The position numbers and the translations under genes are program-made. From Selaginella moellendorffii (taxonomy: Eukaryota; Streptophyta; Lycopodiopsida; Selaginellales; Selaginellaceae), in NCBI RefSeq assembly GCF_000143415.4, contig NW_003314305.1, positions 438,196 to 502,195 on the forward strand: a stretch of 64,000 nucleotides of DNA, given 5' to 3'. Below the pieces are notes generated by a model, which was not told where the DNA came from, ran no database searches, and saw only the letters and a program-made list of their open reading frames with translations. Below are positions 33,548 to 45,251 of the stretch, piece after piece; the first letter of the stretch is position 1, and the number at the start of each line of letters is the position of its first letter.

Positions 33548-35001
33548 ATGGCGGCTTTGTCCTCTTCGTCGTCCTCCCTCATCCAATCCTTCCAGCACGA
33601 CTGCGGCGGCGATGATCCCTCCTTGCGGCGCGGCGCGGCGATCCTGGGCCTCAGCTCCATCGCTCGCAGTAAGATTTCTCGTGGGTTCGAGAGGCAATGT
33701 ATGTGATCGTGGCTCTGGCAGTGGGGTGCGCGGCGAGGAAGGGCTTTCTTCTCGCCAGGGTTTCATCGCACGCCGAGAGGTAGAAGAAATCTCTAATTCT
33801 CGTGGCCAGGAGCTAAAAATCTTTGCAATGCTGCCACAGCGCCGTAGCGGCCAAGCACCAGGAGGTGCCCAGTGGATTCACCAGGAGCTGCCGGATCTCG
33901 GAGGAGCTCCAGAGGATAATCGGCAAAGAAGAGCTTCCGCGGCCTCAAGTAAGTAACCATCTCCTCTTTTTCCTCTTTAGATTCTTTGTTTTCTTTTAGA
34001 TTGCATTCTAGTTAGCTCTCCCCTCTCGTTTCTTCCTTCTTTCTCTCCTGGATCTAGTTCTCTTATCTCTTGCTTGTTCCTTCCAAGCAAATTTTTCCTT
34101 CTGTTCTTTCATCCATTTCGATGCTCTTTGTTTTGCTTGTTTCTATGTTCTTTGGTTGTTTGTTCTTAACTTCTTTGTTCTTCCTTGTAAATTTTGGTCT
34201 CATCGTTCCCGTTCTATAGGTGGTGAAGAGCGTGTGGAACTACATTCACGAGCACAACCTCCAGGACCCGGCCGACCGGCGAAGCATCGTGTGCAATGCG
34301 GATTTGGCTCAAGTTTTGGGCGTGGAGAGGACTGATATGTTCCAGCTGAGCCGATTACTCTCCAGGCATCTCACATACACGGGTAAGAGAAACTTCCTCC
34401 TTTTTCTTAGCCTCGAGAGATTCTTCCGAGAGTGTTTAGGAGAGGAGTGCTAGCATTTTAGTTTTCGTGAGAGGGGATCTAGCATTGTTTTCATAGTTTC
34501 CTTCTAAGGAGAGCTAGCATTTTTCATAGTTTACCACTAGATTCATAAGAGATTAAGAAACTTTTATTGGGAGTGAAGTTCGGTCTTGTTTTCTCGACGA
34601 GAACTTACTATGCTCTGGCGATGGTGGCAGGACCAACTGGAGTATCCAAGCCAAAGCCGCCGAAGTCACCATCCTCGTCTTCGTCTTCCAGAGGAATTGG
34701 CCTCAGCAAGCCTTTTCGGATCTCGCAAGCGCTCAAATCCTTCCTGGCCACGAACGAGACGGAGATGGTGCGATCGGACGTGGTGAAGCTCATGTGGGAT
34801 TACATCAAAGAGCACAACCTTCAGGTAAGAAGAAAAAAACAGTTTTTTCTTGATCGATCCAACACTTTCTTATTTTTCCAGGATCCAGAGGACAGGAGGC
34901 GAGTGATTTGCGACGCCAAGCTCAAAGAACTACTCCAGTGTGACTCGCTGCTTGGAATCGGCATCACCAAGTACCTCTCACCCCATTTTCTCAAGGATTA
35001 G
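33548..35001 (+). CDS. protein with two SWIB/MDM2 domains
   Basis: Exons 33548-33668, 33848-33948, 34220-34382, 34631-34824, 34882-35001 close in phase at 232 aa. Domain 1: GFTRSCRISEELQRIIGKEE, VVKSVWNYIHEHNLQDPADR, then LGVERTDMFQLSRLLSRHL. A linker of P, K and S follows. Domain 2: GIGLSKPFRISQALKSFLAT, VVKLMWDYIKEHNLQ, RVICDAKLKELLQCDSLLGI, ending ITKYLSPHFLKD. SWIB domains occur in chromatin remodellers and in plastid nucleoid proteins. The serine-rich N-terminus (MAALSSSSSSLIQSFQ) might be an organelle-targeting sequence. Exon 2 is open in a second frame too, but only the chosen frame gives a SWIB core. Confidence 0.85.
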
Positions 35002-35179
35002 AAGGAAAAGGAAAGAAAGGAAAGTTTTCTTTTGCTCGTCCAGATTTTTTGGTTTCTGTGAAGAGCCCTATAATGTGAAAGGATTGATTAGGGCAACGAG
35101 GCTCTCTCTTCTCTTTGCGCGAATTGTGATAGATCCGAGCTGCCGCTGCTGGATTTGTGGCTCTTGGATGGACTAGGCG

Positions 35180-37130
35180 ATGGATCCGCCAATGGATCTC
35201 ACGCGAGATCAGGTAGATTCCCCCCATTGCGATGGATTTTTCTCAGCGAAAACCCCATTGCAGGTGTTGACGAGAGACATTCCATGGGAGAATTACCTCA
35301 ATGCGAAGCTCATCTCCAGCACGGATTTGCAGCTGCTGAGGCGCTACGATCACAAGCCCGAGGATGCGCAGATTGCTATGCTAGAAGAGGTAATTGGGAA
35401 TTTTCGTTGCTAGAATCTAGTTTCCTGGATTGAATTGGATTGGAGAGGATTGATTTCTTTGTTTTTGGCAGAATGGTGTTGCTTATGTGAGAGTGTTCTT
35501 GAGACTACTTGACAACATCACGAAGGAAGAAACGGTGGAGTATGTGGTAGCGTTGGTGGATGAAATGCTTTCTGGTAAGTCCATAGCTTTTGGAAGGATG
35601 ACTGAGCCAAACTTCTTTGAATTCATGCCAGTGGATCCGATAAAGCATGCTGCATTGTTCCACGATGAAGAATTTTCTCCCGAGGAGATTTACCGGCCTT
35701 TCTTGAGGTGAGGATTTGTTGATTCGATGGATAGGCACTGAGTCTTCCTTTTCTTTCCCCCAGTTTGTTGTCCAGGAAAAATTGGTTTTTGCAAGAGAAA
35801 GCTTGCAAGATTCTGACCGTCTTGATCAGGTAGCTTGTTTTGAGACTTTGCGAGAGAATTTGTCTTACTTTTTCTTGTTTGAAAGCGCTCGTCCACGACA
35901 ACAGGCGGTGGAGGTCTCACAAAAGCCTGGGCCTTCCAAGAACGTATTGCAGGATGTCCTTCAGAAACTTGTCTCGTGGCTTTGTATTCAGGTAATATAG
36001 CTACTGTTTCCATCGATCCACCGAATGATTTGTTTTTTCTATCTCTCGGCAGCTAAGACATCCTTCTCATCCAAGCCGAGCAATACCAACAGCCGTGAGC
36101 TCTTTGGCTACTCTGCTAAGAGACCACGGTGTGAAATCCATGTTTGTCCAACTTGAGGGCGTGAAACTCCTGACTCCATTGATATCTCCCGCAACAACAC
36201 AGCAGTACATTCAGGTTCGTGATGCTGTGCTCTCAACTCAACTGGTTTTTAACAGCGGTGGTCTTGTTTTCCGTTTCTAGCTACTGTACGAGGCAACTCT
36301 GTGCATGTGGCTCCTCTCGTTCTACAGCTTGGCCGTGGACGCTATAGCAGCCACTCGAGCCTTACCTCGGCTGGTGGAAGTCGCGAGAACGTCCTCCAAA
36401 GAAAAGGTTTGTTTTCATCTTTCTTTGTGTTACTTTCGAAACAATAGCGAGAGTGTTGCAGGTTGTGAGAGTGGTTATTTTGACGCTGCGAAATCTTCTC
36501 ACGAAAGGAACTTTTGCACGAGACATGGTCGAGCTCGGGATGCCAAAGATCATCCAGAACCTTAAGATGCAAGCATGGAGTGACGAGGTAAGAGCTTTTG
36601 CTTTTTCAAGCTTGCATATGTAAATACGTTTTGCTGGACAGGATCTCACCGAAGCTCTCAATCTCATGGAAGAGACACTGAAAAAGAACCTCAAGCTGCT
36701 GAGTTCGTTCGAGAAGTACAAGCAGGAGGTGCTGTCCGGTAACTTGGATTGGACTCCGATGCACAAAGATCCTCTCTTCTGGAAAGAAAACATCAAGAAA
36801 TTCGAGGAGAATGACTTCCAGGTATAGTGTTGAAGTTCTTTAAAGGTGGGATCTAAGTTCTTGTGGTTTTTGCTCCAGGTTTTGCGAATACTTGTGACCA
36901 TTCTCGACAACTCTCGTGATCCGAGAACGCAGGCCGTCGCGTGCCAAGACATTGCGCAGTTTATCCAGTTTCATCCCGCTGGCCGCGGCATTGTCTTGGA
37001 CATGAGAGCCAAAGACCGAGTGATGCGTCTAATGAACCACGATAACAGTGAAGTCAGAAAGGAGGCTCTGATTTGTGTTCAGAAGCTTCTGTTGAATGCA
37101 AAGTATGCAAGTTTTATGCAAAATAAATAA
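35180..37130 (+). CDS. VHA-H: V-type proton ATPase subunit H
   Basis: Regulatory V1 subunit that couples and silences the vacuolar proton pump. Eleven small exons by eye, about 450 aa, the usual length. Conserved stretches in order: [187 protein letters not shown] and the end KYASFMQNK. Exon 1 codes only 11 residues. Pieces of this gene, introns included, are scattered downstream between 40 and 55.5 kb. Confidence 0.94.
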
Positions 37131-37244
37131 AAACCAAAATGAATAAATAAATAAATAGTAAATAATATAATTAGGCATTAGCGACATTAACATTAATAGT
37201 GAAATGATTTCATCACCTTCAAGGATCAAACGAAGATCTAAATG

Positions 37245-38130
37245 CTACCACCACCACCTTTGTATCAACTCCAGGTACACAGCCTCGTCTCCATTTGTCA
37301 CTTCCAGGTATTCGAGCAAGCCCGGCATGCCACCAGTAAGGTAATGGATGCTAGCAGACGTCTTGAGGCTCTCTGGTAACGACGACAAAGCCAGCCATGT
37401 CTTGAGCTCCATCTGGCTGAAAGGCCCGTCAAGCACAAACTTCTGCCTGTCCAGGATCAGCTTCCTCTTGAGACTTTGCTCCTTATGATAGCGTTTGGCT
37501 GAGATCTCAACCAAGAGGCGGCGCCGCACAAAGTCGAGTATGCGTTGTCTAGTTTTGTCCTCGTTTCCTCACTGTCCCCGTGCTGGGCGTCAAACACCTC
37601 CCAGTCATCCACCACGAACAGAAGCTGCTCCCGTCTGCGGCCACACCAGAAGGAGAGCTCATTCAGATCTCGCAGCTCCTGGCTTGCCGTCTCGTGGCCA
37701 TGGAATGCCATGAGAATTCCCTCCCACACAGCGGCAGAAAGCTCCGGACTAGATCTCCAGCGTTGAGGAAGACAACATGCCTGTCTCCAGACTGCTGTAT
37801 GTGACTGCAAACTGCAGCAACCAAATACGACTTGCCCAATTCCATTGCACCCATCACTGAAATCTGGTGCCCTCGCCGTTCTTTTGACAACTCGAGGACA
37901 CGCTCATACAGCTCATGAGCAGCCCACAAACCTGTAAACGTTCTACCGCCCCTCCTCCGTTGAGGCCATTGGGGAGTATGGCCAGATAACGCTGATGGAG
38001 TAGCTGGTGTCCCACAGGTACGAAGGGTCATAAGTTGGCGACCGAGCATTTTGTTTTTTCCAAGCTCTTCTCTGCTGTTTGGTGCAGACTTTGTAGCTGC
38101 ATACACCATGTTGAAAATCAGGGCAAATAA
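37245..38130 (-). pseudogene. P-loop ATPase relic
   Basis: Three frames join to one decayed protein. The first has a Walker A-like GAMELGKS within GHQISVMGAMELGKSYLVAA. A frameshift near 37700-37740 leads to a Walker B-like QLLFVVDDWEVFD. Another shift near 37500 leads to MELKTWLALSSLP and IHYLTGGMPGLLEYL, ending at a stop at 37245. The Walker A, Walker B and TGGxP layout recalls the P-loop ATPases found with RHS- or Crinkler-type proteins. That link is a guess, and no intact relative is in the window. Confidence 0.6.
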
Positions 38131-38280
38131 TAGAAACCTCAAGAATAAAACTTATATATATTTTTATATAGAACAAATAGTAAGTTCAACCCTAAAAGGT
38201 CAATTAAATACCCAAAATCATTTGAATGTGTACTTATCATTTATTCAAATAAATTTCACAAATAATTATTGAGAAATTTA

Positions 38281-38428
38281 ATTATTATATAAAATTATTC
38301 AATTTAATTATTATATAAAATTATTCAATTTTATTAATATTAAAATTATTTAATTTTATTAATATTAAAATTATTTAATTTTATTAATATTAAAATTATT
38401 TAATTTTTATTATTAAAATTATTTCTTG
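38281..38428. repeat. 25-26 bp AT-rich tandem array
   Basis: Two units of ATTATTATATAAAATTATTC + AATTTA are followed by three of ATTAATATTAAAATTATTTA + ATTTT and a partial sixth. The two sub-types differ at a few bases. No coding potential. Confidence 0.85.
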
Positions 38429-38429
38429 A

Positions 38430-40460
38430 TACAGCAGCTAGTGCTAGTAAATAAAACATGTATTAAAAGTAAGTATAGTAGAATTCACTTTTAAAAATAC
38501 TTAAATTTTGATATCTAAAATAAATAAAAAATATGCATAAAAGACAAATAGGGTAACTTTTTTTAAACAATTCCAAAAAAAATGAGTAGATCTTTCTATT
38601 AAAAATTAAATTAAAATGTAAAAGAAAACCACTTGTAATATATGTTTTCTAATTTTCATAAAATCTTTAATGTATTTAATATCACATACTATTATTAAGG
38701 AATTTTCTATTATATTTATTTAAAAAATTTAATATTAAAACTAAAATATAATTATATTATTAACAATATTATTATTTATAATTTTTTTTAAAATAATTTC
38801 CTTGATAGGAAAGAGTTTATACTTTACGATCTTGTCCCAAACTCGTGGGAGGAGTTAGAGACCCTCAAGTGGTTTTTGTAATCAAAGGTGAGGAAATTTA
38901 TAATTTATTTATATTCATAAACTTCAAAAATAATTATTTTTATTACAACCTCATAAAAAAGAGCTATATTACTTCTAAAAGTTAAAAATTATTAAATAAA
39001 ATGGTTGATATTCTAAGTTTGTCATATAGGTTTAAAATTATAAAACTAATAAATTTTAAAATGAAAATTATTATATAAGATAGTCAATATTCTCTCTCCT
39101 TTCTCAAATTCCTCAGACAATGAAGATAATGATATGTCTTGTGAAGTTACCAATTAATTAGTTTTATTTCTGTAGAATCAATGTGGAGTATATTTCTATA
39201 TTAATTTTCTAAAGTATTTTACTTTTTTATGTTTATTTATATAATTTTTTATTTTTATATCAAGTTGTGAACTTTGTGAAAGTTGTAGTAGGCAAAAATC
39301 CTATAAACGAATATCTTTAACTTAGTTTAATAATAAATATTTTATATTTATATTATTCTTTATTCCAATCATATATATATTGACCTCCAAAAAATACCAA
39401 AAACTAATAGTTCCATCAATGGTGTAAAATTTAAACTTATTAGGCATCTAAAATGACAATATATCTTTAAAACTTATTTTGAATGAATAAAAAATGCAAG
39501 TGAAATATATTATATTTATTTATACATTGTTATAAAAATATTTTTTTCTAGAAAAGAATATAAACTGATAATGTTACTAATGGTGTAAACTTTAAATTTA
39601 CTAAGCATCTAAAATAGTACTATACCTTTAAAAGTTATTTTGAATGAATAAAAAATGCAAGTGAAATATATTATATTTATTTATACATTTGTTCCTAAAG
39701 AAGACCATAAACTAATAATGCCACTAATGGTGTAAACTTTAAATTTAATAAGCATTTAAAATGACAATGTACCTTAAAAACTTATTTTGGAATGAATAAA
39801 AAATGTAAGTGAAACATATTATATTTATTTATATATTGTTACAAAAATATTTATTCCTAAAGAAAACCATAAACTTATAGTGCCATTGATGGTGTAAACT
39901 TTGAATCTACTAAGCATATAAAATGATAATATACCTTAAAAACTTATTTTAAATGAACAAAAATGCAATTAAAATATATTTTATATATTTATATATTGTT
40001 ATTAAAATATTTTCTCATAAATAAGTCTAGAAATGTTTTTTCAAAATATATTATTCTCATATAAATATTCTCCTTTGAAGATAAACTTGAATAAGGAAGT
40101 GTTCATGTATGTAACTTCCAAGATAACTTCCCGCCTCCATCATCTAAAAATTTGATATTGATCCAAAACTGCTACTTCTTCTTTTATCAAATGTGATTCC
40201 TACACAACAATCCAAACTTCGCTATATCAATTTTGGATCAAATTGTTAATAAAGATCTTGTGAGGATGAGGAGTTTTAAATCAAGCTATTAATAAACAGT
40301 TTGCAAAGATGAGGAATTGAGGATGTACAATTATGCTATTCTGCCATACTTTTTGACAGGCTATCAAAAAAAATTAACCATCACTAAAGATTGTTAATCA
40401 CTCACTAAATGAGCATATTCTACAAATTCTTTTAGGCGGGAAAGATATTTTCTTAGGGCT
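38430..40460. other. AT-rich intergenic DNA
   Basis: About 2 kb of very AT-rich DNA with no gene on either strand, containing the four-copy array at 39401-40030. Before it is a non-AT-rich patch (38810-38890) with no recognised match. Confidence 0.7.
39401..40030. repeat. four-copy tandem repeat, about 147-162 bp unit
   Basis: Copies start at about 39401, 39562, 39709 and 39871. Each begins AAAC(T/A)...ATGGTGTAAA, passes through AAGCATCTAAAAT and TTATTTTGAATGAATAAAAA, and ends TATTTATACATTG plus an A/T tail. The second copy has lost about 15 bp near its end. Copies are perhaps 80-90% alike, the last one least. Confidence 0.85.
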
Positions 40461-40463
40461 GGA

Positions 40464-41188
40464 CTGCGCTACGATCAGCAGCAGATTGATAGGTACTTTG
40501 AATTTTCTTTGCTTGAATCCAGCTTTGGATTTTATTTATGGTACTACTTGACAACATCACGAAGAAAGAAACAGTGGAATGTGTGGTTATGCTCTCTATT
40601 AAGTTGAAGAGATTTACTGGGAGGTGAGGATTTCCTTATTCGATGGTTGGCACAAGCACTGAGTTTCCATTTTTTCTCCGGTTTGTTGCAGCCCGAGAAA
40701 AATTGGTTCTTACAAGAGAAAGCTTGCAAGGTTCTGACCAGGCATTTTTCTTGTTTGAAAGCGCTTATCTGCGAACACAGGCGGTGGAGATCTCACAAAA
40801 GTCTGGGCCTTCGAAGAACGTGTCGCATCATGTCCTTCAAAACCTTGTCTTTCTATTCAGGTAATATAGCTAGTTTTTTTTTTTTTTTTTCTCTCTCTCG
40901 CTTCTCATCCCAGCTGCGCAATACCAACTACTCTGCTAAGAGACCACGATGATCCATGTTTGTACAACTTGAGGTGAAACTCTTGACTCCCTTGATGTCT
41001 TCTGCGACAGCACAACAGTACATTCAGGTTCCTGATGCTCCGGAAAGAAAACATCAAGAGGTTTGAAGACAATGACTTCCATCTTGAAAGTTTCTCAAGT
41101 TGTTATAATGCTTTTTTCTTCAGGTTTTGCCCCGCAAAGATCGAGTGATGCGTCACGATAATAGAGAAGTAAGAAAGTGACGTGAACA
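40464..41188 (+). pseudogene. V-ATPase subunit H pseudogene fragment 1
   Basis: Decayed genomic copy of the gene at 35180. Matches include ACTACTTGACAACATCACGA (exon 3), AAAAATTGGTTCTTACAAGA (exon 5), GTGGAGATCTCACAAAAGTC (exon 6), GTACATTCAGGTT (exon 7) and CGAGTGATGCGTCACGATAA (exon 11), in order and on the same strand. Intron remnants are kept, so it arose at DNA level. Stops and deletions make it non-coding. Confidence 0.85.
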
Positions 41189-41480
41189 AAAAATAAAAAA
41201 TCTTGGCCGCTCCACTCAGTGAGTATGGGGAGATGAGAGGAGTGAGGAGCGAGATCACGGAGGAACAGTCTGTCAAAGACAAGCTTGAGAAGAGCTTGTA
41301 TACATTTCGCAAAGTTTCTACATGGTGGGAAGACTTTATCTTCGTTGCCACCCATCATCGATTCTAATCTTTCAGTCAAGTTCTTCACATTTCACTCTTC
41401 GGTCTTGCCATTCCATTCTCAGGGATCGCACAATTTTTTCTCGAAAAGGTTGCTCATAGGAATTCCGGTTTCTCTCTAAG
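41189..41480 (-). pseudogene. composite relic: PPR-DYW scrap plus 170-aa-family fragment
   Basis: At 41209-41272, plus-strand words such as GGAGATGAGAGGAGTGAGGA match the PPR gene near 22939-22970. From 41284, GAGAAGAGCTTG...AAGTTTCTACATGGTGGGAA is antisense C-terminal sequence of the 170-aa family (compare 45700-45785 and 55440-55500), then CATTCTCAGGGATCGCACAA. Around 41453, TTGCTCATAGGAATTCCGG matches the 3' end of the RNase E-like gene at 43529. Four unrelated sources are joined in about 1 kb. Confidence 0.65.
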
Positions 41481-41727
41481 CTTGTTAAGGTTTTTCTCAT
41501 TACCTCGTTGAACAGGCAACTTCAAGCACAAGCACCGGGAGGTAGTGTACCGTGTCTGAGTTTCAGAAGCATGGCCTTGTCGTCTCTATCAACACCCGGG
41601 CAGGCAAACTCGGAAGTGGTGGGCTTTGCATCCTCTGCCAAAGCTCTTTTAACGTGTCCTCCATTTCAAGCTGACGAACCCAAAATCCGTTGGTGATCTG
41701 TTCAGAGGTGTTCCAACCAACGACAAA

Positions 41728-43490
41728 ATGGATCAATCACGCGTTGGTTTGAAGAACGAGACGCTTGACCGGATTATGGACAAGGTGCTTCGGGGACCTA
41801 CTGAAACAAAGGCCTGCTTCCGGGACGCCTCCTCGGAGAACCAAGATAGAATTTATATGGGTTCTCTTTTTCCAGGATTTAGATACGTCATACCGCAGGA
41901 CAGAGACATGGTTGCTGAGGTGAAAGGGGTGACTTATCTTGTGGTTGCTCGGGAAAACACGGGGGAAGTCATCGTTGGAGACAACGGGAAACCCGTTTTG
42001 GTGGAAATCTCAGCTGACTTTCAGGAGTCTCATGAGATCCAGTACAAAAAGGAAGACAGGGTATGTACTGTGAAGTTTTCTCGTTTGTTTATTAACAGTT
42101 TTTCTGTTGATTTTGCAGAGGTGGAGGTGTGAATTCGTGACCAAAATCTGCACTGCGGGAGTGGCTTGACAAACAATATATGTCATGCAATTTCTGGCAG
42201 CCGGCCTCAGCAATAGAGGCAAAGTGGATGTAAGCTTTTTTCGTTATTTTGTTTTCTTTCTAATTTTCTGTTTGGTCAGTATGGCTCCTGAAGATATATA
42301 TCAGGTTGGCTCATCCGGTTGCAACAAGTTGCTCAAGGAGCTCAAGAGTTCTCACCCGATTGAGAGGCCCTACTGTTACGTCTGGGCAAAAGAGGAGTAT
42401 AATTATGGTATTCTTGACATTTTCGGAAGCGTCAAGGTGTTGAACCATACAATCACGCCTGCAAGTTTTGAGTAAGTTTGTCAAATGATCCTGCTAGATA
42501 CTGATTACGACTCATTTCATCTTGCAGGCGTTACCAGTGTGTTGTTGAAGACTGACGCGTATAATTTTGTTCAAGGCTTCATGCGTGTGCATGTTGGAAA
42601 CGAGTTTCTGGGATGGACCCCAGAAGTGGTGGAGAATATCTACCGGCAGAGGCTGATAGAAATCCGAAAGGAGCAGCGGGAGGTCTTGAATTCCAGGTAC
42701 TTTGAAAGAAACTTGTTATTGTACCTGGCCGAGCTGAGGACGACGACGGATCTTTGGGATCTGCAAGAGAATGCTGAGCGTTACATAATCACGCTGAACA
42801 TCCCCAACTTTGCAGGTAAGGAGGACTGAGTTAATCCATGTGATTCATTCTCATCACTGTGTTGCAGGCAGAGTGACTTTCCTAAGTGGTCTCGTGGATG
42901 GGTGAATCTTCAGCAATGCATTTCCTACCAAGGAGTGCTCTGTGGACATTGTCTTTCCTTTCTCTTCTAGAGAAGTGGAAGGCCTCAGCTGGGATAGTGA
43001 CCAAGAGGCAGTTGTTGTCTGCCTGCCAAAGAAGGAGCCCGCTCAGATGGTGGAGCAACCTGTGAAGAAACGCAAGCTGCTGCCTGAGGTGGGAACTGAA
43101 CATTTTTTTTTCTTTGTTTGATGCTGAGTCCTTGCATTTTTCCATGTTGTAGTTTAAGTTGCAGCCGAACTGCAAGATGAAGCTAGTCGGAAATGAAGTC
43201 CTTCATACCATCAACTGCTCGCGTGAAAGATCAGCAGTGTCTTATTGCAGTAAAGCAGCTTGAAGACGCAGAAAGAGTCTTCGTCTCAGAGGAGGAATGT
43301 GAGAGAAATGATTGTCAAATGATTTGAATAGTTTTAGAAATTTGTACCAACTTTTAAAGAAATCTTCACTAATAATATATAGATTCGTTCGTTCGAGGTC
43401 CCGCGTGCATTGCGGACTGTGTCCACGATTGCCGAGGTCGGAGTGAAATTCGCCAAGGACATGAGGGTGGTAGGATGAATGGAACACAAA
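41728..43490 (+). pseudogene. multi-exon gene of unknown family, frameshifted
   Basis: Codon-like exons with good splice sites. Exon 1 from ATG 41728 reads SLFPGFRYVIPQDRDMVAEV and VTYLVVARENTGEVIVGDNG to donor 42060. Exon 2 begins RWRCEFVTK, then needs a -1 shift in an AAAA run near 42141 to go on as SALREWLDKQYMSCNFWQPA. Exon 3 has ERPYCYVWAKEEYNYGILDI. Exon 4 starts ERYQCVVED and shifts frame near 42553 to DAYNFVQGFMRVHVGNEFLG. Exon 5 ends at TGA (42901-42903), but the frame continues open to EVEGLSWDSDQEAVVVCLPK. Later pieces are LKLQPNCKMKLV-like and ALRTVSTIAEVGVKFAKDMR. Family not recognised; no domain named. Two shifts plus one stop suggest a young pseudogene, or assembly errors. Confidence 0.6.
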
Positions 43491-43531
43491 AGTAGGATGC
43501 AATACATCTATTAATCTTTACAAAAGCTTGC

Positions 43532-45138
43532 TCATAGGAATTCGGTTTTGATCACATCTCTGAGAATTTCGAGCCTGCTGATCACGAGTGGATCCATGAG
43601 CTTTTGAGCCTCTTGGATCAGCGTCTTCTCCTTGTTACTGTAGTAAGCGTCGAGAATGAACAGCACCTGCCTGTAGAGCCTGTTTGGAGTCCTGGAAAGA
43701 GCACAGAGATCACAAAAAAACTTGCATTTGGTTGCTCACTTACGTGTATAACAGGTCGATATCTTTCCCCTCAAGTTCGTCTCCAGGGGAGAATGCCTGC
43801 GCCAGAGCACCGAGTCTTTCTCGAGGATCTTCAATCGTCAGCAGATGCTTCAAGATCCGGACTTCTTTTGGGACGAGCCTTTGCATATTTCCTTTGGCGA
43901 CATTATACAGATGAAACATTATGTCTTTCACCTGGAAAATTAACACAAACAAATGAGATTGTCGTTTCCTTTTCACTAGACTGTACCTCCTCTTTCATCA
44001 GTGGTGATTCCTTTGCAGCAGCCCAAGCTTTGCTGATCACCAGCATCAGTGTCGGATCAAACTGCTTGTTCTTGACGAGGGTGTCAATCTTCTTGCAGGC
44101 ATCTTGCAGGGACGAGGAGTTCAGGATGTCATCAAACTTCCGGCGAGCAGCATCCAAGGCTACACTGTTCTCAGCACCTTTGTCATACTCTTCGACGCTA
44201 GCCAGGCATCTTGCTGCCAATTGTGCCAGTTCTGCAGAGCATAGACTTGTTCATAAAACCAGCATGAAGATGAAGGAAAGGACTTACTTTCTCGCCGATC
44301 TAAGTTGGAATGGTTTGCATCACATAAAACTCGAAGATGCTTGAAGAAATCGCTCGTGAAATCCTTCCGACGCTTGGCAACAATGACATCTATCTCCGTC
44401 TCGTTAACTTCGATCTCCTCGAGCAGCTCATCGTGCCTTATCATCTCGTCATCTACCTGGAAAGAAAGATAAAAAACAACTTAGCTAAAACTTAAGACAA
44501 AATCTCACACAGCCTAGAACACAAGAAAAGCTTTATACCTCTTTCAATTTTCTGGAGAGCTTGTAAAGATTTCCCATCTTTCTCGGATCGTCCTCGGACT
44601 CTGCCAGCGCCTTGCATCGCTCGTAAAAGTAAGGACGAATCCTCCTCCACTCCTGGCTAAACGCTAGCAATTTTCTCCACTCGTCTGGATCGGGCCTGTC
44701 CACCATAAACACCTCGATCAACCTGTCACACACCCTCCTCATGCTGAATCCCTTCTCAAACTCCACCTCTTCGTCTCTCTTAGAACTCCCAGCAGCTCCA
44801 TCTTCCTCTTCCTTTCTCACCAATTCTTCCTCGAGCTTTACACCTTCCGCGGCCGATTCTTCCTCGAGCTTCAACGCTTCCGCCGCCGATTCTACCTCGC
44901 TAGTGGAAGAATCCACGGCCGCCGCGGCTGCTGCTGCTGCTGCGCTCTCCCTCTTAAACCCTAAACCCCTGCTCCAATCCCTCCTCCCAGCCAAGAATGC
45001 GGAGCTCAATCGGCCGCTGCTACGTCGATTCCTGCTCCTGCTGCTGCTGTGACATACCACGGAGCTCGGAGAGGAGAAGATCCTTGACTGCCGCCACAAG
45101 CAGCCGGAGTAGAGCACCGCCTCGGGCGCGAGCGCCAT
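43532..45138 (-). CDS. chloroplast RNase E-like protein (At4g37920-type)
   Basis: Resembles the plant-specific plastid protein annotated in Arabidopsis as endoribonuclease E-like; true activity is unknown to me. Five exons by eye. A serine/arginine-rich N-terminus suits a transit peptide (VVCHSSSRSRNRRSSGRLSS). An A/E-rich low-complexity stretch follows, then SMRRVCDRLIEVFMVDRPDP, RIRPYFYERCKALAESEDDP, YKLSRKLKEVDDEMIRHDEL, IVAKRRKDFTSDFFKHL, FDPTLMLVISKAWAAAKESP, IMFHLYNVAKGNMQRLVPKE, ILKHLLTIEDPRERLGALAQ, AFSPGDELEGKDIDLLYT and ISRLEILRDVIKTEFL. First ATG 45138. Divergent from the 170-aa gene, 113 bp apart. A rearranged fragment is at 56895-57130. Confidence 0.75.
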
Positions 45139-45251
45139 AACCAAAATTTAGGGCAGAGAGTGGTAAAAATGAGCATATTCTAAAGATATCCTTTCTCTTG
45201 AATATTTAGGGCTCTGCTTTTTAGGGTTCTTGGAAATTTTTAGGGCACTCA

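Noticed and set aside
33830-33956. alternative open frame over SWIB exon 2 (AMLPQRRSGQAPGG)
   Set aside because: Only the other frame gives a SWIB core and closes in phase with both neighbours.
38281-40030. possible CRISPR-like or centromere array
   Set aside because: Units are directly contiguous with no unique spacers, and the arrays are too short for a centromere.
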